A stretch of DNA of 39,888 nt from Tannerella sp. (GTDB taxonomy: Bacteria; Bacteroidota; Bacteroidia; Bacteroidales; Tannerellaceae): contig JAITVS010000340.1 of the NCBI GenBank assembly GCA_031285685.1, forward strand, positions 1 through 39,888. The letters run 5' to 3'. The notes under the pieces were generated by a model, which was not told where the DNA came from, ran no database searches, and saw nothing but the letters and a program-made list of their open reading frames with translations. This document shows, in pieces, positions 1 to 7,800 of this stretch (positions are counted from its first letter, which is position 1; every line of letters starts with the position of its first letter). Position numbers and translations under genes: made by a program.

Positions 1-11
1 GAAGTAAGGAT

Positions 12-105
12 AGCCCTGCGTTATGTAAAGCTAAAACATAAAGTTACGCACTTAATCTGTTATATATCAGATCTAAATTGTTGATGCTTTGCATAACGTG
101 GGGCT
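12..105. repeat. Spaced inverted repeat in the left-edge non-coding region
   Basis: Bases 12-31 and the reverse complement of 86-105 match at 17 of 20 positions, with 54 bases between them. Both arms carry a core like GTTATG-N-AAAGC. The stretch 1-246 holds no credible gene and is AT-rich. The arms could form the stem of a structured leader for a leftward transcript starting near 175 (see the -7 box at 181-188) or be the end of a small repeat element. I do not recognise the sequence as a known family. Confidence 0.5.
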
Positions 106-180
106 TCCCATAAAATACAAATTTTAATGTCTTCATAAATAAATAATTGTTTCATTAATAAAATAAATAAATTGACGGTG

Positions 181-188
181 CAAAGGTA
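181..188 (-). promoter_or_regulatory. Possible -7 box of a leftward promoter leaving the window
   Basis: On the minus strand this reads TACCTTTG, which fits the Bacteroidota -7 consensus TAnnTTTG. No good TTTG -33 box lies 19 bases upstream, so support is partial. It would drive a gene beyond the left edge, with a leader of more than 170 bases containing the inverted repeat at 12-105. Confidence 0.35.
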
Positions 189-246
189 TTGCTAAAAGAT
201 TTTGCAATTTTTACGCGCAGAGTTCCTTTTTTTTATCATTTAGATA

Positions 247-1110
247 CTAATCGCTATTTTTTCCATTTGCTATTGTTTTTTTCATTTTCCCGGGAGACCT
301 TCCGAATTTATTCGTGCAAAAAGAGCTGAATGACGATACGGACGAAAAATCATATTTATCCGCGATCTCCTTGATGCTTAATCCCGTATTGTTTAAATCC
401 TGAAAAATATGCGCTGCTTTCTGGCTACTAAGCCATTCCGAAGCTGAAGTTCCGAAAACCCGGTTAAACTGCTTTTTAAAACCGGAAGAACTATACCTTG
501 ATATATCAGCCAGTTCCTGCACCCTCTTCACTTTTCTGTAATTCTTATACATAAGATTCATGAATTGGGAATCCTTACTCATCAGGGGAGAAAAAAAGCC
601 GGCAAGCTGCTCTTTCGTATAATATGCCCTCAATAAAAAGAACAGTTCTTTCATCTTCGTTACAAAATAATAAGAACAGCTGAGCCCATCTTCCACACAC
701 GCTACAAAATGTTCTATATAATCATACATACGTTCATTCATATCTAATAGATGAAAGCCGTCAGGAATCTTATCCCCATATTCACGATGAAGTTTCTCCA
801 GAGGCAGACAATCACATAGTTGTACAACACCCCTCACCCTGCATACAATGATATGGGTATCTTCCTGAATATCTGCCTTGACATAACTTCCCGGAGGAAA
901 AAACAGAATTTTACCTTTTGTTATATCCAAATCAATATACTTTGCATAAGACAACGCGAAATGTCCATCGATAACAAAAACAAGCTCTGTGTCCACCAGG
1001 TCTCTTTCGATAACCTCGCCCGGTTTCTTTTTAATGATCTCAAGAGCCGCATTTTGTCCCTTTTCATAATTATAGCAGGAAAAATGTTCCTGGGGATATA
1101 GTAGCTTCAT
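247..1110 (-). CDS. AraC-family transcriptional regulator
   Basis: This 287-residue protein has the size and layout of an AraC/XylS regulator. The first ~170 residues are a cupin-like sensing region without a recognisable ligand signature. The last ~100 residues hold two helix-turn-helix motifs: the first around VQELADISRYSSSGFKKQF and the second around SIKEIADKYDFSSVSSF, followed by the family ending FGRSPGKMKK. It is therefore a cytoplasmic DNA-binding regulator, but its inducer and targets cannot be read from the sequence. It is transcribed leftward and has no obvious operon partner. Two palindromes lie 80-150 bases upstream (1190-1203 and 1240-1261) and are candidate operator sites. The start at 1110 is the first ATG and gives a normal N-terminus. 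Confidence 0.9.
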   Translation of the reverse strand: MKLLYPQEHFSCYNYEKGQNAALEIIKKKPGEVIERDLVDTELVFVIDGHFALSYAKYIDLDITKGKILFFPPGSYVKADIQEDTHIIVCRVRGVVQLCDCLPLEKLHREYGDKIPDGFHLLDMNERMYDYIEHFVACVEDGLSCSYYFVTKMKELFFLLRAYYTKEQLAGFFSPLMSKDSQFMNLMYKNYRKVKRVQELADISRYSSSGFKKQFNRVFGTSASEWLSSQKAAHIFQDLNNTGLSIKEIADKYDFSSVSSFSSFCTNKFGRSPGKMKKTIANGKNSD

Positions 1111-1189
1111 AATTTTATAACCTAAACATTTATATCAATTTTTATAGATTCATCACTCTATCAATCTGCGAATTGAGAAACAAAACACT

Positions 1190-1203
1190 TTACAATATTG
1201 TAA
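1190..1203. promoter_or_regulatory. Perfect 14-base palindrome upstream of the AraC gene
   Basis: TTACAATATTGTAA is its own reverse complement and lies 80 bases upstream of the AraC-family start codon. It is a candidate operator. No -7 box matching TAnnTTTG was found next to it. Confidence 0.4.
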
Positions 1204-1239
1204 TGACTACAAATTCACACTTATTCAGATTACAAACAT

Positions 1240-1261
1240 TGTGCCAATATTTATTGGCACA
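1240..1261. terminator. Ten-base-pair hairpin between the protease and AraC genes
   Basis: TGTGCCAATA and TATTGGCACA are exact reverse complements separated by two bases. The hairpin lies 24 bases beyond the stop codon of the leftward protease gene, so it could end that transcript. There is no T-run after it on the minus strand, and a T-rich stretch lies on the plus-strand side instead. An operator role for the AraC gene is an alternative. Confidence 0.4.
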
Positions 1262-1285
1262 AACTATCTCTATTTTTTTTATTTT

Positions 1286-2143
1286 TTACAAGTTGGAATA
1301 ATCAACAGAAAAAGTATCGCCGAATGTTATATCACCCGTTTGCAAGCCTTTCTTCAGCCATCTGGAACGTTGAGCCGAAGTCCCGTGATTAAATGCATCA
1401 GGTACGGTATATCCCTGCGACTCCATTTGTAAGCGGTCATCGCCTATCTGTGACGCGGCATTTAATCCTTCTTCGATATCACCCTCTTCGATTGAATCAA
1501 ACATTTTATTATCATAGTACGCCCAGATTCCGGCGTAAAAATCAGCCTGTAGTTCTAATCTCACATTCAACCGGTTACTTTCTACCTGACCCACACGCTG
1601 TTGATTACGATGTACTTCGTCAAGCGTACCCAGAAGATATTGTACATGATGTCCTACTTCATGCGCAATGACATATGCATAGGCAAAATCTCCACCGGCA
1701 TTCAGCCTTTGTTCCATTTCCGAGAAAAATGATAAATCAATATAAACCGTCTGATCGGCAGAACAGTAAAAGGGTCCTGTGGAAGAAGTTGCATTACCGC
1801 ATCCGGATTGAACGGCACGATGAAATAATACCATACGGGGAGGGGTGTATTCTTTTCCTCTTTCACGGAAAATCTTTGTCCACACATCTTCGGTTCCCGC
1901 CAGTATTCGCTTTGCAAATGTAGCCATCTGTTCTTCTTCAGGAGTACGCGTATAATTTTCGACCGATGCGCCTCCCTCCGATAATTGCATCGAGACAAAG
2001 TCCAGCGGATTACCGCCAAGTAGCCACACAATGAATCCCACAACAATAACTCCACCAAGACCCAGAGACGCCTTTCCCCGGCCAAATCCCTTACCACGAC
2101 GATCGTCTACGTTCTGGCTTTCCCTTCTTCCGTCAAGTTTCAT
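1286..2143 (-). CDS. YpfJ-type neutral zinc metallopeptidase
   Basis: The 285-residue protein matches the putative neutral zinc metallopeptidase family (PF04228, YpfJ-like) over its length. It begins MKLDGRRESQNVDDRRG, as family members do, followed by a Gly-rich segment and one membrane-spanning stretch at about residues 27-45 (GGVIVVGFIVWLLGG). The zinc-binding and catalytic motif HEVGHHVQ lies near residue 160, and a downstream LELQADFYAGIWA segment supplies the further conserved acidic residue of the fold. It is probably an inner-membrane protein with the protease domain outside the cytoplasm. Its physiological substrate is not known for the family. It sits alone, divergent from the lipoprotein gene at 2344. 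Confidence 0.92.
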   Translation of the reverse strand: MKLDGRRESQNVDDRRGKGFGRGKASLGLGGVIVVGFIVWLLGGNPLDFVSMQLSEGGASVENYTRTPEEEQMATFAKRILAGTEDVWTKIFRERGKEYTPPRMVLFHRAVQSGCGNATSSTGPFYCSADQTVYIDLSFFSEMEQRLNAGGDFAYAYVIAHEVGHHVQYLLGTLDEVHRNQQRVGQVESNRLNVRLELQADFYAGIWAYYDNKMFDSIEEGDIEEGLNAASQIGDDRLQMESQGYTVPDAFNHGTSAQRSRWLKKGLQTGDITFGDTFSVDYSNL

Positions 2144-2171
2144 AATAACTGTTTTTTACTTTTTAGTCTGT

Positions 2172-2179
2172 CAAAAATA
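2172..2179 (-). promoter_or_regulatory. Possible -7 box for the zinc metallopeptidase gene
   Basis: The minus strand reads TATTTTTG, fitting TAnnTTTG, 29 bases upstream of the start codon at 2143. A TTTG -33 box at the usual 19-base spacing was not found, so the call rests on the -7 box only. Confidence 0.35.
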
Positions 2180-2305
2180 CACTTTTTATAACAAAATTCA
2201 TCAACAAGCTCCCTATTATTATAAAAGCTCCCGGAATATACTTAGAATATAGATCCTATTCAAAATAAGATCACATTTTTTAATCGACCGATAAATCAAA
2301 AATAT

Positions 2306-2313
2306 TATCTTTG
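2306..2313 (+). promoter_or_regulatory. -7 box for the LEA14-like lipoprotein gene
   Basis: TATCTTTG fits the Bacteroidota -7 consensus exactly and lies 30 bases before the start codon at 2344. A T-rich stretch lies roughly where the -33 box should be, but it lacks the G of TTTG. Confidence 0.6.
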
Positions 2314-2343
2314 CACCCGTAAAAATCAAATAATGTATATAAA

Positions 2344-2934
2344 ATGAAGAAAATCATCACAGGTATTTTTTTTTCTGTTATGCTGATACTCTCCGGATGT
2401 ACCAGTCTGCAGAGCGGTCTTTCAAATGCATACAATCTTGCAAATTGCGATTACAAGTACAATTCGATCTCAAACCTTACCGTTTCGGATATTAACGTAT
2501 CAAATGGGTTGTCGGCCCTCATGATCCCGAAAGTGTTATCCATCCTTAACGGCAACGCATCATCAATTCCATTGAATTTCACATTAAATCTTGACGTAAA
2601 AAACCCAAACTCCGGTACCGCCGCATTTCAGTCGCTGAACTACATTGTTTCTATTGACGACATTCAATTTACCACCGGCAATTTCCAACAGGCATTCAGT
2701 GTCGGTGCAGGTGAAACAAAGTTGCTTCCGATGACCATTGGTGTCGACATTGCAGAGTTAATGAAAAGCAATTCCAAATCGACCGTAGAAAATATCGTCA
2801 AGAATTTCCTCGGTTTAGGTAATACGGCATCAAAAGTAACAGTACAACTGAAACCTTCATTTAAAGTCGGGGAACAGATTTTTACTTCTCCGATCTATAT
2901 TCCTGTCAGTTTTAGTTTTGGAGGTAAAAATTAA
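2344..2934 (+). CDS. LEA type 2 family lipoprotein
   Basis: The 196-residue product starts with a lipoprotein signal peptide ending in the lipobox LSGC at residues 16-19, so it should be acylated and attached to a membrane facing the periplasm. The mature part resembles the LEA14/WHy beta-sandwich family: an alternating polar-hydrophobic strand pattern with the typical segment NFTLNLDVKNPNSGTAAFQSLNY, followed by FTTGNFQQAFSVGAGETKLLPM. No enzymatic motif is visible. Such proteins are common in Bacteroidota and have no defined role. It has its own promoter at 2306 and is followed by hairpins at 2937-3024, so it is probably a single-gene unit. Confidence 0.8.
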   Translation: MKKIITGIFFSVMLILSGCTSLQSGLSNAYNLANCDYKYNSISNLTVSDINVSNGLSALMIPKVLSILNGNASSIPLNFTLNLDVKNPNSGTAAFQSLNYIVSIDDIQFTTGNFQQAFSVGAGETKLLPMTIGVDIAELMKSNSKSTVENIVKNFLGLGNTASKVTVQLKPSFKVGEQIFTSPIYIPVSFSFGGKN

Positions 2935-2936
2935 AA

Positions 2937-3024
2937 ATGGAGACGACTCACGTCGTCCCCATTAACATTAAAACTAAATCTAAACAAAAACACTAAAAAT
3001 GATATCACTCTTGTCTACAAGAGT
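2937..3024. terminator. Two hairpins between converging genes
   Basis: The first hairpin (2937-2962) has the stem core GACGAC / GTCGTC extended by ATGG / CCAT with one mismatch. On the minus strand it is followed by a T-rich run, as expected for ending the leftward gene at 3027. The second (3007-3024) pairs ACTCTTGT with ACAAGAGT around two bases and on the plus strand is followed by a T/C-rich run, suiting the end of the lipoprotein gene. Together they look like a bidirectional termination zone. Confidence 0.65.
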
Positions 3025-3026
3025 TT

Positions 3027-3491
3027 CTATTTCTTTCTATCACGCATATATTCATCAAAAAACTCTTTATCTGCATTCTGATATTTAAGTATCTGCTCTG
3101 CAGATAATACTTTTTTGAATTTTTCCAGATACTCTTTGTCTAACCGATCTCTTTTTTCCTTTACTTCTTCACGGCATTTAAGAAGCTTGTTATATTCTTC
3201 TTCCGACTTGTCATTTTTATTGCGAAGTTCACGCTCCAGCCTATGGCATTTACGACCGATTTCAAACTTCTTCCACATGAGTTCATTATCCAGAGGTATA
3301 AAAACAGCAGTTTCCTCAGCAGTCAATCCGACTTTCTCCGTTATATAAATGTTTCGTTTGGATATAAATTCCTCCCTATCAAACGGTTTGCGTCCGTCCC
3401 TCGAATCTCCGTGGTCTTTTTTTTGTGCAACAGACTGCAATGATATAAGCAACAATGCAGAAATGCATACTATAAAATTTATCTTCTTCAT
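3027..3491 (-). CDS. Small secreted Spy/CpxP-like protein of the ECF sigma cassette
   Basis: The 154-residue protein has a clear signal peptide (cut after about residue 22, SLQSVAQ). The mature part is very rich in charged residues and predicted helical, with the segment VGLTAEETAVF resembling the LT-x-E-Q/E motif of Spy/CpxP-type periplasmic chaperone-like proteins. I recognise it only as a hypothetical of the type that often follows an ECF sigma / anti-sigma pair in Bacteroidales. It lies 7 bases after the anti-sigma-like gene and is almost certainly co-transcribed with it. A role in envelope stress sensing is inferred from that context, not from an identified domain. Confidence 0.65.
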   Translation of the reverse strand: MKKINFIVCISALLLISLQSVAQKKDHGDSRDGRKPFDREEFISKRNIYITEKVGLTAEETAVFIPLDNELMWKKFEIGRKCHRLERELRNKNDKSEEEYNKLLKCREEVKEKRDRLDKEYLEKFKKVLSAEQILKYQNADKEFFDEYMRDRKK

Positions 3492-3498
3492 TTGCTAT

Positions 3499-3894
3499 TT
3501 AATTATCCATAAAATCATCATATATATAAGAAATCGCATATTTATCGACATACATATCTTCAATATACTCCAGAAAATCAGCATTATCATCTGCTTCTGA
3601 GGTATTATTTAATGGTGATGTTTTAGCCGTTACATTATTTCCATCCTGAGAAGTAATTTCTGCCGTCTTATTAAAAACATTGAAAAGAACGATGATTCCG
3701 ACAAATGCCGCTGCCATATATAACCATGGTTTAACACGGTCATATAAAGATATATCTTTTGGCTTTGACTCAGACATCGTCTTTTCCGGTAAACGGCTCA
3801 TGAAGTCTTCGGAAAAACGCTCAAAATAACCCTCCGGGACACGGAATGGTTGTCTGTCCCTGAGTTCGTCCAATTTGTTACTTTTTGTACCCAT
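3499..3894 (-). CDS. Single-pass membrane protein, probable anti-sigma factor
   Basis: The 131-residue protein has a short cytoplasmic part with the motif PFRVPEGYFE, which recurs in Bacteroidota proteins encoded directly after ECF sigma genes. One transmembrane helix follows at about residues 56-71 (PWLYMAAAFVGIIVLFNV), then a short acidic extracytoplasmic tail. No zinc-containing anti-sigma (ZAS) His-Cys motif is present. It lies 52 bases downstream of the sigma gene and just before the small secreted protein. Position, topology and motif together suggest it holds the sigma factor at the membrane, but that is inference. Confidence 0.65.
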   Translation of the reverse strand: MGTKSNKLDELRDRQPFRVPEGYFERFSEDFMSRLPEKTMSESKPKDISLYDRVKPWLYMAAAFVGIIVLFNVFNKTAEITSQDGNNVTAKTSPLNNTSEADDNADFLEYIEDMYVDKYAISYIYDDFMDN

Positions 3895-3946
3895 AATATG
3901 ACCCTCCTTTCTTCTTTTGGATTAGACTATGAATTAATAAAATGGT

Positions 3947-4498
3947 TTAAATATCATCTGTTAAAATCGCCTCTATTTTTTTCACCGCATGATGATATGA
4001 CGCTTTTAACGCACCAACAGAAGTTCCTAAAATTTCCGATATCTCCTCATATTTCAGATCATCCTTATACTTCATTGTAAATACAAGCCGCTGTTTTTCC
4101 GGCAAACTAAGTATGGCTTTCTGTAGTTTTTCATCGATTTCGTCTCCATCAAAATATTCATCTGCCTTAAGTGTCTGCAACAGGTAAACATCCGTATCAT
4201 CAAGAGGCACATTATTCTGTGCACGCTGTTTATTCAAAAACGTAATACATTCGTTTACTGCTATTTTATACATCCATGTAGACAACTTTGCGTCCCCACG
4301 GAAATGATCCAGATTGGCCCACGCTTTAAGAAAAGTATTCTGCAAAATATCATTGGCATCTTCATGCCCCAGGACCATCTTACGTATCTGCCAATATAAT
4401 TTTTGACTATATGCAGCAACGACCTGGGAAAACGCTTCCCGCTGCGTTTTCGGATCACGCAATCGTTTCACGATATCATCTTCTATATATTGCTGCAT
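3947..4498 (-). CDS. ECF-type RNA polymerase sigma-70 factor
   Basis: The 183-residue protein has the two ECF sigma regions. Region 2 is around residues 20-90, including EDANDILQNTFLKAWANLDHFRGDAKLSTWMYKIAVNEC-type sequence; region 4 is around 120-178, with LPEKQRLVFTMKYKDDLKYEEI and EILGTSVGALKASYHHAVKKI as the -35-recognition helix-turn-helix. The reading frame is open upstream to 4552, but I chose the ATG at 4498 (MQQYIEDD) because a near-perfect promoter lies at 4523-4553, inside that extension. It is the first gene of a cassette with a membrane anti-sigma-like and a small secreted protein. Its promoter is nearly identical to that of rpoN. Confidence 0.92.
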   Translation of the reverse strand: MQQYIEDDIVKRLRDPKTQREAFSQVVAAYSQKLYWQIRKMVLGHEDANDILQNTFLKAWANLDHFRGDAKLSTWMYKIAVNECITFLNKQRAQNNVPLDDTDVYLLQTLKADEYFDGDEIDEKLQKAILSLPEKQRLVFTMKYKDDLKYEEISEILGTSVGALKASYHHAVKKIEAILTDDI

Positions 4499-4522
4499 AC
4501 AATTATTCTTTCTTTTACCGTA

Positions 4523-4553
4523 CAAAGATAACACAAGCCGGGCGCAATACAAA
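4523..4553 (-). promoter_or_regulatory. Promoter of the ECF sigma operon
   Basis: On the minus strand TTTG (4553-4550), 19 bases, then TATCTTTG (4530-4523) match the Bacteroidota consensus at the exact spacing. The start codon chosen at 4498 is 25 bases downstream of the -7 box. The block 4522-4557 matches the rpoN promoter at 33 of 36 positions. Confidence 0.88.
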
Positions 4554-4834
4554 ATAAGTTTATTTATTTTTTACTACCGGATAAAAACTTATCTTTCTTA
4601 TTATATAAAAGATATTATAAAACCGGATTCAACACAACTTCTGAAGAAAATATCCTATCCAAAAGTGGACAAATCAACTGTGAAATTCATTTTTTTTACG
4701 CATAAAGTCTTAAAATTCCATTTTCAATAGACAAACACTTGCATTTGTTAAAATAAAATATTTCCTTTGCAACATTAGTAATGTTTGGCAATAAGATATT
4801 TACGCATAGCAAATTCGAATCTAACAATAAAAAT

Positions 4835-7800
4835 ATGAAACAAAAGCTACTTTTACTGATCATTTTGTGTGTAAGTTCTTTTACTACACAGAAAATGATA
4901 GCACAGACAGTCTCCGCACTGAACGACACAGTATATGTTGTCAGTGAAATACCCGTACCTATCAATGTTTTAAAAAATGATACCTATGCCTGTTCGCCGC
5001 TCACAATTACAATTTTGAACGGACCGTCAAACGGAACCGTAACAATCGGTCACGATGCGATCAAGGGTGACACGGCAATTATTTACACATCTAACACAAA
5101 CTATGTCGGAACAGATCAACTGACATACGAGATTGATTGCGGCGGAGCGCCTTCTTCCGCAACTGTAAATATTATGGTTGCAAACACGCCGGACAATATG
5201 GTCTATTCGGATTGTTATGTTTTACCACCACAGACAAATTGGACCATAAAGGAAATAACTCCGGTAAGTACGAATTTAGTGAGTACGTATGGCAATCTGA
5301 TGGTAGGAGACCTCGATGGAGACGGAACAATCGAAATCATAGCCCAGACGGATCATCAAGCAGATTATGAAAATCCGGGAATGAAGATATTTAATTACGA
5401 TAAAAGTAAACTCCCCGGTCAAAATCCGTTGGTATTGAAAAAATCTTTTACGCTTACGACAAAAACGAATAACAGAGGTTCTTGCGCTATCGCACGATAT
5501 AATGGCCAGGGGTACCTGCTGGTTCCCGGAAGTGACGGATATATGTATGCTTATGATATCAACGGAACTCCGTTGTGGAAATCAGATACCCAATTCAAAA
5601 CAGATGCTGAAGCCTATAAAGTTGCGAATGTAGGAGTAGCTGATTTTAATAATGACGGTATTCCGGAAGTATATGCGGGAGCAACCATATACTCAATTAC
5701 CGATGGGAAACAAATCTGCAAAGGATCCAATAATCAGGGACTTTATTACTACAATATTGGTATCTATTCTACGTTTGCCGTTGATATTGACGGCGATGGT
5801 AAATTGGAATTATTAGCGGGAACTCAAATATACAATGTGGATATTCCCAGTAAAACGATGTCGTTGAAAACAGGCTGGCAGTTGCCAACATCAGAATTTA
5901 ATAAGGTCGTGAATTATTCGACAGTTCCAAAAGAAGGACAGGCGTTAGCTGCAGACATTGATGGTGATGGCAAGCTCGAGGTTATTGTGATATCCAGAAG
6001 TACAAATGATCTAAGGGCAACAGTTTTGGTCTGGAAGCCTCAACCGGACAATCGATCGGTTCTTGTCGGAAGCTTTGATACTTCTATAGCCTCCGGAACA
6101 ATTATCCATAGCACCCCCATGATCGGTAATATTGATAATACGCCTACTCTTGAAATCATATTTATTACCAGTAACTTGAATATGTATGCGCTACGTTATG
6201 ACGAAACCAAGACACAAGGTAGCAGGATCGTACAAAAATGGAGTTTGGCTCACACTGACGGTTCAGGAGCTACCGGAGCGACCCTGTTTGATTTCAATCA
6301 GGATGGACTGAATGAAATTGTATACCGGGATGAAAAACAATTGCGCATTATTGATGGTAGCGGAGCTACGGCAGTTGCAAAAGAAACATTTACTAATGTG
6401 TTCTCGGGAACGGTAAGGGAATACCCTGTTATCGCCGATATTGACGGCGACGGACATGCTGAAATAATAGTGACCGGACAAGAGGCTGTTGCGGCATCAA
6501 CCTCTCCGATTCGTATTTTTAAATCCGGTGATGACTCCTGGGCTCCTGCGCGTGAAGTATGGAACCAATATTGTTATAACATAGTAAATATCAATGAAGA
6601 CCTAACGGTACCCAGGTATCAGGTAAGTCCTGCGATCAAATTAGGCGACGGAAATACCCCTTACAATGCAGTCTTAGCGCAGGGCACCACAATCAGTCAC
6701 GATGGCGTGCCTCTGTTTATAACCCCGAACCCTGTTCCGGACACGATTACCTATAGCTATAATCCGTCCACGGATGTCTTAACGGTTAACGTAGCAGTCG
6801 TAAATAAAGGGGAAGCGCCGCTTAATGCGCCGGTCTATGCTTCCCTGTACAACGACTCTTACTCGACATTGATAGCCAGCGGTTTTTCTTCGACTGGTGC
6901 AAATGTCGGCGATACGGCAACGGTAACGATTACAGTCAATACAGCCAGTAGCCATATGCCGTTCGGTAGCCTGGCCATACGTATCAATGACAATGGCACC
7001 AACTATCCTATACAGGCCGAATGCGACACGACGGATAACAAGCTGAAAAGTGATATTATCTTCTACCAGGCATTCTATGACGGCAACACCTCGGATGGCG
7101 GCACAGTCCCTTCCGACAACCGGTATTACATAGTCGGCAACGATGTAAAAACAGAGCAGGCCGGCGACATGTCACTGACCGACGCTACTTTCATCGGATG
7201 GACATTCACCAATCCAGCACCCGGCATCATCACATCGGCCGGTGGCGTTCCGGCGGACCTGATGCAGCCGGACAGCCTCTTTCCGAATCTCGTCTCGGAT
7301 ACAACCTTCTATGCCGTTTGGGCGGAAGATAAACGCGGAACAGGCGGAGGACCCGACAGTGTTCCCGACTACCTCCAAAAGGAAGTTTTTTATAACAAAA
7401 CACTCGCCACTTCCGGAACGGAACCGGTGGATAATAACCTCTATAACCCGAACGACAGCGTCTATGTCAAAGGGAACGAAGGCAATATGGCGTTAACCGA
7501 TGCCACTTTCATCGGATGGTCGTTTGTGAATCAGACAGATACGGTCAAAACGGCGGCGATGGTTCCGGCTGACCTCATACAGCCAACCGATTCGTTTGAA
7601 ATACTTCAGACCGATACCACGCTGTATGCCGTTTGGGCGATCGACAGGACGGGGCCAGGAGGGATTCCCGACAGTATACCGGATTACCTCCAGAAAGAAG
7701 TCTTCTACAACGGGACTTTAGCCACTTCGGGCACAGTGCCGGTGGACGGCAACCTCTATAATCCGAATGACAGTGTGACGGTCAAAGCCAATGAAGGAAA

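Noticed and set aside
4499-4552. Upstream extension of the ECF sigma reading frame
   Set aside because: The extension contains the operon's -33 and -7 boxes, so it is non-coding. The same holds for 11806-11856 ahead of rpoN.
4738-4769. CTTG-N20-TTCCTTTG as the promoter of the giant gene
   Set aside because: Both boxes deviate from the consensus and the spacing is off by one, so I do not list it as a feature. The 282-base gap 4553-4834 otherwise holds only the sigma operon promoter.
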